From contig CADBRU010000011.1 in NCBI GenBank assembly GCA_902797165.1, positions 1 through 61,467 on the forward strand: a stretch of 61,467 nt of DNA, in the 5' to 3' direction. The position numbers and the translations under genes were made by a program. Each line of letters starts with the position of its first letter. Within the stretch, counting starts at the first letter, position 1. Source of the stretch: an uncultured Elusimicrobium sp. Its GTDB lineage: Bacteria; Elusimicrobiota; Elusimicrobia; Elusimicrobiales; Elusimicrobiaceae. Below are positions 41,740 to 50,607 of this stretch, piece by piece. Under the pieces are notes generated by a model. It worked only from the letters and a program-made list of their open reading frames with translations. It made no database searches and was not told the DNA's origin.

Positions 41740-41767
41740 TGCCGGGAAATTTCAAATCCGTATAATA
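41740..41767 (+). promoter_or_regulatory. Promoter of the ferritin-like gene
   Basis: TTGCCG (41740-41745) and TATAAT (41762-41767) are spaced 16 bp. The leader is about 40 nt and ends in AAGGGGGG 8 bases before the ATG. Confidence 0.6.
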
Positions 41768-41812
41768 AATTTACGCGGCTTTTACCGCTACGTTAGTAAG
41801 GGGGGATAACTT

Positions 41813-42337
41813 ATGGGAATGAAAGGAAGAGAAATAGTAGAAAAGGCAGGTATTGATGCGGATAAACTAATTGAAATGTTGAATAAGGCCTATTGTGATG
41901 AGTTGCTGGCATTCTATCAGTATTGGATAGGGGCAAAGTTGGCAGTAGGGATTCCGCGCGCGCAGTTAGAAGCTGAAATGGAAGAACATGCTAACGAAGA
42001 ACTAGATCATGCTAACCGCTTGGCTAAGCGTATTATTGAGCTGGGCGGCACACCGGAAATTGATCCAGCCAATTGGAAAAAACGCAGCACTTGCGGATAT
42101 TTACCACCCGATAATCCTACGGTAGAAGATTTGCTAGAGCAAAATATCCAATCGGAGCGTTGTGCAATTTGTGTCTATCAAAAAATCTTAGACTATGTGC
42201 GCGGTAAAGATATGATTACCGGACATATTATCCGGCATATTTTGGAAGAAGAAGTGGAGCACGAACAAGAACTGGAGGATATACGGGAAGACTTAATACA
42301 TTTTCGTCACAGCCATCACCAAAATAGAAAGTCCTGA
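41813..42337 (+). CDS. Ferritin-like (DPSL/bacterioferritin-type) protein
   Basis: The 174-residue four-helix protein has diiron ligands: Glu in 'CDELLAFYQYW', 'HANEELDHANRLAKRI' and 'LEEEVEHEQELEDI'. 'SERCAICVYQKIL' contains a cysteine pair on helix C, a trait of Dps-like (DPSL) proteins. It likely oxidises Fe2+ with peroxide, stores iron and protects an anaerobe from oxidative stress. Its own promoter lies upstream. The split between DPSL and bacterioferritin is uncertain. Confidence 0.8.
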   Translation: MGMKGREIVEKAGIDADKLIEMLNKAYCDELLAFYQYWIGAKLAVGIPRAQLEAEMEEHANEELDHANRLAKRIIELGGTPEIDPANWKKRSTCGYLPPDNPTVEDLLEQNIQSERCAICVYQKILDYVRGKDMITGHIIRHILEEEVEHEQELEDIREDLIHFRHSHHQNRKS

Positions 42338-42360
42338 GACAGCAGGACTTATTCTCCTAT

Positions 42361-42383
42361 CCCCGCCGCGAGTCCCGGCGGGG
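42361..42383. terminator. Hairpin between the ferritin-like gene and a pilin gene
   Basis: The stem CCCCGCC/GGCGGGG, 7-8 bp, is followed by TTTAATATTTTA on the plus strand. It lies between two convergent genes. A smaller stem, GTCCTG/CAGGAC, overlaps the ferritin stop at 42331-42348. Confidence 0.65.
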
Positions 42384-42392
42384 TTTAATATT

Positions 42393-42896
42393 TTATCTTG
42401 CATCTGTAACTTCAAAACCTTGGCCTTCTAGTCCTTTGCAAACTTTATAACCTAAATCAGTATAGGCTGCGCATTCTTGTATTTTGTCCCATGGCTTATC
42501 AGATTCTACATAAGGTTGACCTAAAGAGAGTACATATTGAAGTGTTCCATTTGTACAATTATTATGGGTATTATTTGGAGTGCAACGATTAGCCTGAATA
42601 GGATTGGTATTGTCCGATATATCATAGACAAATTTATCTGTTGCATATATGCTATTTCCTTCAGCCCAATTTCCGCCGGTTAATTCGAGTATGTCTTTAA
42701 AGGAAGTGCCGCCTATTCCTCCGGTTTGCAAGTGATCTACTATAATGATCTGCTGCATATATTTTAGGTTAACAAGTGCCTCACTGGCACGGCTTTTTTC
42801 TACTGCAACGGTATATTGCGGCAGAGCAATTGCGGACAATATACCGATAATTAAAACTACTACCAATAATTCAATGAGCGTAAAACCTTTTTTCAT
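42393..42896 (-). CDS. Type IV pilin-like protein, subfamily A
   Basis: The 167-residue prepilin is MKKG|FTLIE with 'ALPQYTVAVEKSRASEALVNLKYMQQIIIVDHL'. 'DILELTGGNWAEG', 'CTPNNTHNNC' and the C-terminal 'AAYTDLGYKVCKGLEGQGF' place it in subfamily A. The leader GGGTAGAATAGTTTAGGAGG matches the pilin at 47834. A TATACT -10 candidate lies near 42945. It faces the ferritin-like gene. Confidence 0.9.
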   Translation of the reverse strand: MKKGFTLIELLVVVLIIGILSAIALPQYTVAVEKSRASEALVNLKYMQQIIIVDHLQTGGIGGTSFKDILELTGGNWAEGNSIYATDKFVYDISDNTNPIQANRCTPNNTHNNCTNGTLQYVLSLGQPYVESDKPWDKIQECAAYTDLGYKVCKGLEGQGFEVTDAR

Positions 42897-42994
42897 ATTT
42901 ACTACCTCCTAAACTATTCTACCCAAAAATAATAAGTTAAGTAAAGTATAGTTTTTTAAAATTTGCTGAGTTTTTTACAAAAAAATTAAACTGT

Positions 42995-43023
42995 TTGCGC
43001 AAAACATAATAGGTTTATATAAT
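42995..43023 (+). promoter_or_regulatory. hppA promoter
   Basis: TTGCGC (42995-43000) and TATAAT (43018-43023) are spaced 17 bp. AAAGGAGG lies just before the ATG at 43052. Confidence 0.65.
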
Positions 43024-43051
43024 AAAAGAAACATTCTCTAAAGGAGGCCCT

Positions 43052-45421
43052 ATGTGGTATGGAATTGCGTCCCTGCGTCCGTTTGAACAGTATGCATTGT
43101 TTGGCGTACTATTCATTGCGGTGTTGGGGCTTTTGTATGCGTGGTTTTTGCGCAGTCAAGTACTAAGTGAAGATTGCGGCACCCCGGCTATGCTTAATGT
43201 ATGGTCGGCTATTAAGGACGGTGCCAATGCGTATCTTAAACGGCAACTGAAAACTATTTTGCCGCTTATCGGATTACTGACCGTTTGTTTATTCCTGTCC
43301 GTATATATTGTTCCGGTTTCGCATGACGCGGCAGAACGCTTTGCGGGCGTTTCCCCGGAAAATATTAAACTCATTGCCGCCTTTGGGCGTGCGGGAGCAT
43401 TTATTTTAGGTGCGGTGTTTTCCTTGCTGGTGGGTCAACTCGGTATGCGCATTGCGGTAGATGCCAACGTGCGCGTAGCGGCGGCCTCCAAACGCAGTTT
43501 CGGGGATGCACTTAAAATTGCATATCGCGCCGGAACGGTAACGGGTATGCTCACGGACGGACTCGGTTTGTTCGGCGGAACGATTATCTTTATCATTTTT
43601 GGTATTGCCGCGCCGGATGCTTTATTAGGATTTGGTTTCGGCGGTACATTACTGGCGCTCTTTATGCGCGTAGGCGGTGGTATTTATACCAAAGCCGCTG
43701 ACGTAGGCGCAGACCTTGTGGGTAAGGTAGAAGCCGGTATTCCGGAAGACGACCCGCGCAACCCGGCCGTGGTGGCTGATTTGGTGGGGGATAACGTAGG
43801 GGATTGTGCCGGTATGGCGGCCGATATTTTTGAGTCCTATGAGGTAACCATTGTATCTGGCTTAATTTTGGGTATTTCCCTTTGGCGTATTACGGGACAC
43901 CATGAATGGATTGTTTATCCGCTTTTGGTGCGCGGTATTGGGGTGCTCTGCTCTATCATCGGTACCTATGCGGTAAAAGATTCCAACCGTACCGCCGGAA
44001 ACGCCATGAAAGCCATTTTTAAGGGATATAGCATTTCCGCTATTATTTCCGTGGCTATCTTTGGCGCACTTGCTTATACCTATATGAAAGATGTGCCGGG
44101 CGGTTGGTGGCGTCCGTTTGCCGTAACGACGATTGGTATTTTACTGGCAATCGGTATTGACCGTTTGACCGAATACTTTACGGGAACGGAAAATCAACCC
44201 GTACAAGATGTTAAAAAAGCCACTACTACCGGCTCTGCCACGACGATTTTGTCCGGCTTGGCCGTTGGTATGGAATCGGCAGTATGGACCACGGTAGTCA
44301 TTGCTGCGGCCATTTTTGCTTCCGTGTTTATCTTCGGCAGTATTGAAGGTTTAACCGGAGCGGAACGCTTTACCTTTGTATTGTACGGGGTGGCCATGAC
44401 CGGTATTGGTATGCTCACCTTAACCGGTAACAACGTGGCCATGGACTCCTTCGGCCCGATTGCCGATAACGCTAACGGTATTGGTGAAATGGCATGGCAC
44501 GGAGCGGAAGACACCGACACCAAAAAAGCCCGCCAAATTATGGCTGACTTGGACGGTGTGGGTAATACCACCAAAGCCATTACCAAAGGGGTGGCTATCG
44601 GATCAGCCGTTATTGCGGCGGTGTCTTTGTTTGCATCCTATATGGTGGATGTAAGCAATGTACAAGTCCTTTTAAATAATGCCTGGCAAGCCGCAGGTGA
44701 AAGCAAAGCGTTGGAACTTTTGTCCAATGTAGGCATTGTGGTTTCTAACCCGACGGTATTTGTGGGTATGCTTATCGGTGCTGCCTTGCCGTGGTTATTC
44801 TCTTCCTTTGCCATTAACGCCGTCAACCGCGCGGCCGGGCTAATTGTGTTGGAAGTACGCCGCCAATTTAAACTCGGTGTACTGGAAGGCAAAATGAAAC
44901 CTGATTACAAAAACGCGGTCGGTATTTCCACCATTGCCGCGCAAAAGGAACTCATTGTACTGGCTACATTGGGTATAGTCTCTCCGGTGCTGGTAGGACT
45001 TGCCATGGGCGTAGAAGCGCTTGGCGGATTTTTGGCGGGTATTATTGTATCCGGGCAACTGCTGGCGGTGTTTATGTCCAATGCCGGCGGCGCTTGGGAT
45101 AATGCCAAAAAGGTAGTAGAAGATGAACCCTCTGACATTGCCGCTAACACGGGTAAAGGGTCTGAGCGCCACAAAGCCAGCGTAGTGGGCGATACGGTAG
45201 GTGACCCCTTGAAGGATACCGCGGGCCCGGCGTTAAATCCGCTCATTAAAGTAGTTAATATGGTGGCGGTTATCGTCGCACCGATTATTGTGAACTATCA
45301 CAATGATTATACCCCGCTTGGCAAACTGGGCTGGGTGTGTGTGATTGTCATGCTGGCAATTTTGTGTTGGGCAATTTTGAAAAGTAAAGCACCCGCCAAA
45401 GACTTCACACAAGAAAAATAA
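43052..45421 (+). CDS. hppA: Membrane-bound proton-translocating pyrophosphatase
   Basis: The 789-residue protein has about 16 membrane helices. The catalytic loop reads 'DVGADLVGKVEAGIPEDDPRNPAVVADLVGDNVGDCAGMAADIFESYEV', with DxxxxxxxE and DxxxDxxxD acidic sites. 'NTTKAITKG' has Lys508 and Thr511 at the sites that mark K+-independent, H+-pumping enzymes (Ala there in K+-dependent ones). It uses pyrophosphate to pump protons (Na+ less likely) and is an energy saver in fermenters. Its length exceeds the usual ~680-720, with a longer N-terminal segment. Confidence 0.95.
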   Translation: MWYGIASLRPFEQYALFGVLFIAVLGLLYAWFLRSQVLSEDCGTPAMLNVWSAIKDGANAYLKRQLKTILPLIGLLTVCLFLSVYIVPVSHDAAERFAGVSPENIKLIAAFGRAGAFILGAVFSLLVGQLGMRIAVDANVRVAAASKRSFGDALKIAYRAGTVTGMLTDGLGLFGGTIIFIIFGIAAPDALLGFGFGGTLLALFMRVGGGIYTKAADVGADLVGKVEAGIPEDDPRNPAVVADLVGDNVGDCAGMAADIFESYEVTIVSGLILGISLWRITGHHEWIVYPLLVRGIGVLCSIIGTYAVKDSNRTAGNAMKAIFKGYSISAIISVAIFGALAYTYMKDVPGGWWRPFAVTTIGILLAIGIDRLTEYFTGTENQPVQDVKKATTTGSATTILSGLAVGMESAVWTTVVIAAAIFASVFIFGSIEGLTGAERFTFVLYGVAMTGIGMLTLTGNNVAMDSFGPIADNANGIGEMAWHGAEDTDTKKARQIMADLDGVGNTTKAITKGVAIGSAVIAAVSLFASYMVDVSNVQVLLNNAWQAAGESKALELLSNVGIVVSNPTVFVGMLIGAALPWLFSSFAINAVNRAAGLIVLEVRRQFKLGVLEGKMKPDYKNAVGISTIAAQKELIVLATLGIVSPVLVGLAMGVEALGGFLAGIIVSGQLLAVFMSNAGGAWDNAKKVVEDEPSDIAANTGKGSERHKASVVGDTVGDPLKDTAGPALNPLIKVVNMVAVIVAPIIVNYHNDYTPLGKLGWVCVIVMLAILCWAILKSKAPAKDFTQEK

Positions 45422-45436
45422 GTAGTTTAAAAATAT

Positions 45437-45468
45437 AAAACCCCGAGCCAAACGGCTCGGGGTTTTTT
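45437..45468 (+). terminator. hppA terminator
   Basis: The 13-bp stem AAAACCCCGAGCC/GGCTCGGGGTTTT has a 4-base loop and ends in six T residues. Confidence 0.92.
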
Positions 45469-45532
45469 GAAATCTGCGTGCAAGGTGTGTAAATTAATGT
45501 AGAATGAAAGTAGGACGTTTCGGAGGACACAC

Positions 45533-46570
45533 ATGAAAGCACTTTGCAAAACAAAACCCGCCAAAGGCGCAGAATTTATTGACGTAGAAAAACCTACTAT
45601 TAAACGCGACGAATTACTCGTTAAAATTTACCGTACTTCCATTTGCGGAAGTGATATCCCCGTCTATAATTATACAGGCTGGGCGCCGCAACGCATTCCT
45701 ATTCCGTTTATTTTCGGACATGAATTATGCGGCACGGTGGAAGAGATCGGAAGTGATGTAAAGGGATTTAAGAAAGGAGATTTTATTTCTATTGAATCAC
45801 ACGTATGGTGCGGACAATGCTATGAATGCCGCCACAATCACCGCGATGTTTGCGCGCATAATAAAACCATCGGGCTGGACCGCCCGGGCGGTTTTGCGCA
45901 GTACGCGGCCATTCCGGCGCGCTGCGGTTGGAAACACGCAGACGACAGTTTGAAAGACATCGGGTCCATTATGGAGCCTTTAGGTAATGCCGTATATGCC
46001 ACTTTGAAAAATGATATCGTCGGAAGAACGGTTTTGGTCAACGGTATGGGTGCGCAAGGTTTGTTTGCCGCCAATGTGGCCAAAGCGGCAGGTGCTGCCA
46101 AAGTGATTGCCACCGAAACTTCCGCTTTTCGCAAGAAACTGGCCGAACAAATGGGGGCTGATGTAATTATTGACCCCAGTGAAGCCGGTGCCCTTGAAAA
46201 GATTATTAAGGCCTCCGGAGATGAAAAGGGAGTGGATGTGGTCATTGAAATGTCCGGCCACCCGGCGGGGATTGATTTAGCCTTGCATGCCATTAAACCG
46301 GCGGGGCATTTTGTGGCGTTTGGGCTGCCCGGCGGGCCGATTACCATTGATTATGCCAATTTAATTGTTTTCAAAGGCGTGCAAGTACAAGGTTTAACCG
46401 GACGGCAGGTATACGAAAGTTGGTACACGATGGACGCGCTACTTCGCAGCGGAAAAATTAATCCGCGCCCGGTGATTACACATGAATTTGAAATGAAAGA
46501 TTTTGAAAAAGCGTTTGCGGCCATGACGGACCCGGAGCGCAAATGCGGCAAAGTCATTATGATTCCATAA
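45533..46570 (+). CDS. tdh: L-threonine 3-dehydrogenase
   Basis: The 345-residue zinc alcohol dehydrogenase has the catalytic-zinc residues in 'TSICGSDIPVY' and 'FGHELCGTVEEIG', a structural-zinc set 'CGQCYECRHNHRDVC' and the NAD-binding fold 'LVNGMGAQGLFAANVAKAAGA' (variant GxGxxG). It oxidises L-threonine to 2-amino-3-ketobutyrate. kbl follows after 9 bases, giving the classic threonine-to-glycine pathway. Ribosome site CGGAGGA. Confidence 0.93.
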   Translation: MKALCKTKPAKGAEFIDVEKPTIKRDELLVKIYRTSICGSDIPVYNYTGWAPQRIPIPFIFGHELCGTVEEIGSDVKGFKKGDFISIESHVWCGQCYECRHNHRDVCAHNKTIGLDRPGGFAQYAAIPARCGWKHADDSLKDIGSIMEPLGNAVYATLKNDIVGRTVLVNGMGAQGLFAANVAKAAGAAKVIATETSAFRKKLAEQMGADVIIDPSEAGALEKIIKASGDEKGVDVVIEMSGHPAGIDLALHAIKPAGHFVAFGLPGGPITIDYANLIVFKGVQVQGLTGRQVYESWYTMDALLRSGKINPRPVITHEFEMKDFEKAFAAMTDPERKCGKVIMIP

Positions 46571-46579
46571 GGAGAGATT

Positions 46580-47770
46580 ATGAATAAAAAGTTTGATTTT
46601 TTAGACGAAGAAATTGCGCAACTCAAGGCAGAAAACCGCTTTATTAAACTGCATATTTTAGAAGCAGAGCAAGCCCCGGTGACGGTCATTGACGGTAAAA
46701 AAGTAGTCAATTTAACCTCTAACAATTACCTCAACATGACCACTCACCCAAAGGTCAAAAAGGCTGCTATAGAAGCCATTGAAAAATACGGTATCGGTAC
46801 TGCGGCAGTGCGTACGATTATCGGCACGATGACCATGCACGAAGAATTGGAAAAACGCCTTGCCAAATTTAAAGGGGCTGAAGCGGCCATTTTGACGCAA
46901 TCTGGTTTTACCGCTAATACTGCAACTTGCCAATGTTTAATGACCTCTCCGCAAGACGTACTGATTTCAGACGAACTAAACCACGCCTCTATTATTGACG
47001 GCGGACGTTTGGCAAAGGCGCAGAAAAAAGTGTACCGCCACAGTGATATGGCACACTTGAAAGAGATTTTGGAAACTGAAGAAGTTAAACGCGCGCGCCG
47101 CAAATTACTCGTCACGGACGGCGTGTTTAGTATGGATGGAGACATTTGTAATCTGCCCGATATTGTGGAACTGTGTGATAAACATGGAGTACTAACCATG
47201 ATTGATGATGCTCACGCTTCCGGTGTGCTTGGAGAGCACGGACACGGCACAGTAGAGCATTTCCACATGCAAGGCAAAGTAGATATTCAAATCGGCACTT
47301 TGTCTAAAGCGTTTGCGGCCGTGGGCGGATATGTTTGTGGCCCGCAAAAATTGCGCGATTATATGGTATCTACCGCGCGGCCGTTCTTATTCTCCAGTTC
47401 ACAACCGCCCTCTGTAATTGCTACCTGTTTAGCGGGACTTGATGTGATTGAAAATGAGCCGGAGCGTTTGAAAGCCTTGTGGGATAATACGCATTATTTC
47501 AAACAAGCGCTCAAAGATGCCGGTTTTGATACCGGCAATAGTGAAACTCCGGTGACTCCCGTAATGGTGGGGGATAGTGCCAAAGCCAAGGAACTGAGCA
47601 AACGTTTATTTGACGAGGGTGTATTTGCACTGGCTATTGTGTTCCCGACCGTTCCCAAAGGCAAGGAGCGCTTGCGCACTATTGTCACCGCGGGACATAC
47701 ACGTAAAGACCTTGAATTTGCCGCGGCGAAGTTTGCCAAAGTGGGCAAAGAAATGGGAATTATTAAATAA
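46580..47770 (+). CDS. kbl: 2-amino-3-ketobutyrate CoA ligase (glycine C-acetyltransferase)
   Basis: The 396-residue PLP enzyme has 'NLTSNNYLNMTTHPKV', 'TMTMHEELEKRLAKF', 'DELNHASIIDGGRL', 'DDAHASGVLGEHGHGT' and PLP-lysine in 'IGTLSKAFAAVGGYV'. It cleaves 2-amino-3-ketobutyrate with CoA to glycine and acetyl-CoA. It is in an operon with tdh (9-base gap). The terminator lies at 47789. Confidence 0.94.
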   Translation: MNKKFDFLDEEIAQLKAENRFIKLHILEAEQAPVTVIDGKKVVNLTSNNYLNMTTHPKVKKAAIEAIEKYGIGTAAVRTIIGTMTMHEELEKRLAKFKGAEAAILTQSGFTANTATCQCLMTSPQDVLISDELNHASIIDGGRLAKAQKKVYRHSDMAHLKEILETEEVKRARRKLLVTDGVFSMDGDICNLPDIVELCDKHGVLTMIDDAHASGVLGEHGHGTVEHFHMQGKVDIQIGTLSKAFAAVGGYVCGPQKLRDYMVSTARPFLFSSSQPPSVIATCLAGLDVIENEPERLKALWDNTHYFKQALKDAGFDTGNSETPVTPVMVGDSAKAKELSKRLFDEGVFALAIVFPTVPKGKERLRTIVTAGHTRKDLEFAAAKFAKVGKEMGIIK

Positions 47771-47788
47771 AATTTCTTTATAGAAATG

Positions 47789-47821
47789 AAAAGCGCAAGG
47801 TTTAATGCCTTGCGCTTTTTT
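47789..47821. terminator. Bidirectional terminator between kbl and a pilin gene
   Basis: The 12-bp stem AAAAGCGCAAGG/CCTTGCGCTTTT has a 7-base loop and T residues downstream on the plus strand. The minus-strand T-run is weaker. Confidence 0.85.
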
Positions 47822-47833
47822 GTATGTGTTTTA

Positions 47834-48331
47834 CTAAAATTCGTACCAACCTTCAAAACCGCTTACGGCCTTATTAGTAAGGAATTTACAACGGCCTGTC
47901 TTATCCCAATCGAGACAAAGAAGTTTCCCGGCGGGATTATTGGAATCATCTGGTTGTGTTATCATAATTGAAAAATTTTTATCATCTGATTTCCATTTAG
48001 AATCGCAATATACATATCCTGTCAGTTCTTCATTTGGGAAACAGTACCATAAATCATTTTCACATTCCAAAGTGTTATAACAATACCAATCACTTGGCCA
48101 AGAAACGTCTAGTTCCCCATTGACTAATTGTTCATTATCTACTCCGGCATAGGTCCCATGTTCCAGTTTGTATAAAGCCAATGCGTCTGCCCAACGACGC
48201 ATTAGCGGAAGTATGGTGGCCACGCGGGCTTTATCTACCGCCTTTTGATATTGCGGCAAGGCTATTGCAGACAATATACCGATAATTAAAACTACTACCA
48301 GTAGTTCAATTAATGTAAAACCTTTTTTCAT
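47834..48331 (-). CDS. Type IV pilin-like protein
   Basis: The 165-residue prepilin is MKKG|FTLIE with 'ALPQYQKAVDKARVATILPLMRRWADALALYKLEHGTY'. Its globular domain has 'DVSWPSDWYCYNTLECENDLWYC', 'CDSKWKSDDKNFSI' and a C-terminal 'CLDWDKTGRCKFLTNKAVSGFEGW'. It differs from subfamily A. Promoter TTGACA (48403-48408) and TACACT (48379-48384) are spaced 18 bp across an A-tract. AGGAGG precedes the ATG. Confidence 0.89.
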   Translation of the reverse strand: MKKGFTLIELLVVVLIIGILSAIALPQYQKAVDKARVATILPLMRRWADALALYKLEHGTYAGVDNEQLVNGELDVSWPSDWYCYNTLECENDLWYCFPNEELTGYVYCDSKWKSDDKNFSIMITQPDDSNNPAGKLLCLDWDKTGRCKFLTNKAVSGFEGWYEF

Positions 48332-48378
48332 ATTTACAACCTCCTAAATTATTTTACCCAAAATAGCGGGTTAAATAA

Positions 48379-48408
48379 AGTGTAGTTTTTTTTTTTTAGG
48401 CTTGTCAA
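48379..48408 (-). promoter_or_regulatory. A-tract promoter of the pilin gene at 47834
   Basis: GACTTGACAAGCCT, then 11 A residues, then ACTACACT. The spacing is 18 bp. The same GACTTGACAAGCCTAAAAA block occurs before the pilin at 60087. Confidence 0.6.
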
Positions 48409-48426
48409 GTCTTTTTTGGGCCTGTT

Positions 48427-49356
48427 TTAATATAATCTCTTGGCGGCAAATAATATAGCGGATACCATACTGGACGGGTCCGCTTTATTTTGTCCGGCAA
48501 TATCAAAAGCGGTGCCATGTGTGGGGGAAGTGCGCAAAAACTTCAGCCCGGCGGTAATGTGCACAATCGGCTCGCGCGCAGCCAGTTTTAACCCCAGCAA
48601 TGCTTGGTCGTGATACATACATAAAATGCCGTCAAATTGCCCGTGAGCGTGTTTGCTCCACAAACTGTCCACCGGATAGGGCCCCTCGGCCTTTATGCCC
48701 GCTTTGCGCAAAGCCGCAATGGCGGGAGCAATTACTTTATTTTCTTCTATCCCAAATTTACCGTTATCACCGGCGTGCGGATTTAAGGCGCTTACGCCAA
48801 TGCACGGGTTTTTAATACCTAATTTTTTTAAGGCTTGTGCAAAATCTTTCCCGGCACTGATAATGCGTTGTTTGCTTAAAATTTTAGGCAAATCTTTAAC
48901 GGCAAAATGCTCACTGACTAGTCCGCAGCGTAAATTTCCGCTGACAAACATCATAAGTGCGGTGTTGCCGTAATACTTACGTAAAAATTCGGTATGCCCG
49001 GTAAAGGGTACGCCCGCCAAAGCCCAACTTTGCTTAGAAATCGGCGCGGTAACAAGGGCGCGGGCGCGGCCTTGCGCGGTCAGTTTACAGGCCAGTTGTA
49101 AGGCCTTAAAGGAAATTTCTCCGCCCCATGCACTGGGCGCGCGGCGCGTAGGTTGTTTGCGCGTAGATTCTATGGCAATTAAACCAGCTAACTTTTCACT
49201 CCAACCTACTTTACGCAAACTGTTTTTATCACCGATAATAAGAGGCGTACAAGCGGCTTGCACTCGTTTATTGCAAAGTGCTTTTACGGTTACCTCGGGC
49301 CCGATACCTAACGGATCTCCGGCAGTGATTAGCAAAATAGGTTTAGACTTTTTCAT
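48427..49356 (-). CDS. pdxA: 4-hydroxythreonine-4-phosphate dehydrogenase
   Basis: The 309-residue enzyme has 'ITAGDPLGIGPEVTVKAL', metal-binding His in 'FTGHTEFL', 'LNPHAGDNGKFG' and 'CMYHDQALLGLK', and 'TSPTHGTAFDIAG'. It takes part in pyridoxal phosphate synthesis. The start at 49356 is the first with the family N-terminus. The T-run of the upstream terminator includes this ATG, so no leader remains and expression depends on read-through or an unseen promoter. Confidence 0.93.
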   Translation of the reverse strand: MKKSKPILLITAGDPLGIGPEVTVKALCNKRVQAACTPLIIGDKNSLRKVGWSEKLAGLIAIESTRKQPTRRAPSAWGGEISFKALQLACKLTAQGRARALVTAPISKQSWALAGVPFTGHTEFLRKYYGNTALMMFVSGNLRCGLVSEHFAVKDLPKILSKQRIISAGKDFAQALKKLGIKNPCIGVSALNPHAGDNGKFGIEENKVIAPAIAALRKAGIKAEGPYPVDSLWSKHAHGQFDGILCMYHDQALLGLKLAAREPIVHITAGLKFLRTSPTHGTAFDIAGQNKADPSSMVSAILFAAKRLY

Positions 49357-49362
49357 AAAATA

Positions 49363-49387
49363 AAAGGCGGCCGTGTGGGCCGCCTTT
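49363..49387 (-). terminator. Terminator of the foldase pair, abutting pdxA
   Basis: The stem AAAGGCGGCC/GGCCGCCTTT has a 5-base loop and on the minus strand is followed by TATTTTATG. The T-run holds the pdxA start codon. Confidence 0.8.
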
Positions 49388-49401
49388 ACGAGCATAAATA
49401 A

Positions 49402-50607
49402 TTATTTCTTGCCGGCGGGTTTTTCCGTTGTTTTGGTTGCTTTTTCCGCTTCGGCTTTGGCTTCTTGAGCGGCTCTTTCCGCCGCGGCTTTTTCAATTTC
49501 TTTGTCAACTTCAAAAGTCTTGGTTACTTTGATGTCGGCTTTATCGGCCAGTCCGTTGACGTATTCCAACATAGAAATTTGTATTTTTTGTTGGGCCAAA
49601 TATTGACCTAAATCTTGGGCAATATCTTGGAAACCGACTTCTTTTTCGGCACGTTTTTCTTTGATTTTAATAATGTGCCAACCGAGTTCGGTTTTGATCG
49701 GCGCGCTGGTTTTGCCGACGGCTAAACTAAAGGCCACTTTGTCTATTTCTTTAGGAGCAATGCCTTCAATTAAGATCATATCCCCGCCACTGGCTAAAGC
49801 GGCTTTATCTTCGGTATATTTTTGTACCGCGGCAGAAAAGTCCATCCCGCCGTCTAGTTCCTTTTTAATTTGTTTGATTAATTCTTCTTTTTTCTTGGCT
49901 TCCTCGGCGGGCATATCTTTGGTAACGGCCAAATAAATGTGCCCGACGCGCACTTGCGGAGCGGTTAATTGTTTGAGTTTGGCGGCAATGGCTTGCGCTT
50001 CTTGCAAGCGGGCCGGATTTTCTTTTTCTAATTTTTTGAGTGTTTTGGTTTTGTTTTTAAGTACCGCTTCCACATCGTCATATAAAGCCTTGGCATCTGC
50101 TTCTTCTACGGGTTTTACATTGGCTTGGATATAACTTTCGAGTAATTTCTTAACGGCCAATTCTTTTTTAAGTTTTTCTTTATAGGCCTTTAAGGTTAAA
50201 TGTTGCTCTTTAAGGGCTTGATTAAAACGTTTTTCGGCGCCTTTGGGATCTTGTACGCCTTTTTCATTGGTGGCAAAGCGTGTTTTGATTTCGTTTAAGG
50301 CCGCATCCATTTCCGAATCTTTCACTTGAATTTTGGCTTCTTCCGCAGCCTGATATAATAATTCTTCGGAAATTAATTTTTTAATAATTTCTTTTCCGAT
50401 TAAATCAGTGGCATACGGTTGTTCTAAAAATTGCGGAGCAACGGCTTTATATTGTTCTACGGCCGTTTGATAATAATTTTCATAATCGGATGCTAATATG
50501 GGACGTCCGTTGACGGTGGCAACGGAAGATTCCATCACTTTTGCCTGAGCGGTAAAAGCCAGACAGATCCCTATTAAGGGGAGTATGTATTTAGTCATTT
50601 TGTTCAT
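49402..50607 (-). CDS. Parvulin-type periplasmic foldase (SurA/PpiC-like)
   Basis: The 401-residue protein has signal peptide 'KYILPLIGICLAFTAQA', a SurA N-domain ('VNGRPILASDYENYYQTAVEQYKA', 'LIGKEIIKKLISEELLYQAAEEAKI'), a PPIC domain (~215-320: 'VRVGHIYLAV', 'GGMDFSAAVQKYTEDKAALASGGDM', 'TELGWHIIKIKE') and a Lys/Ala/Glu-rich tail. It helps fold or ferry outer-membrane proteins. It overlaps the upstream foldase gene by 17 bases. The start is 50607 or 50598 (MTKYIL). Confidence 0.85.
   Translation of the reverse strand: MNKMTKYILPLIGICLAFTAQAKVMESSVATVNGRPILASDYENYYQTAVEQYKAVAPQFLEQPYATDLIGKEIIKKLISEELLYQAAEEAKIQVKDSEMDAALNEIKTRFATNEKGVQDPKGAEKRFNQALKEQHLTLKAYKEKLKKELAVKKLLESYIQANVKPVEEADAKALYDDVEAVLKNKTKTLKKLEKENPARLQEAQAIAAKLKQLTAPQVRVGHIYLAVTKDMPAEEAKKKEELIKQIKKELDGGMDFSAAVQKYTEDKAALASGGDMILIEGIAPKEIDKVAFSLAVGKTSAPIKTELGWHIIKIKEKRAEKEVGFQDIAQDLGQYLAQQKIQISMLEYVNGLADKADIKVTKTFEVDKEIEKAAAERAAQEAKAEAEKATKTTEKPAGKK

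Noticed and set aside
5400-48331. Pilin genes as silent recombination cassettes
   Set aside because: Each has a start, ribosome site and full prepilin leader, and several have clear promoters, unlike the truncated silent pilS type. Recombination cannot be excluded without population data.
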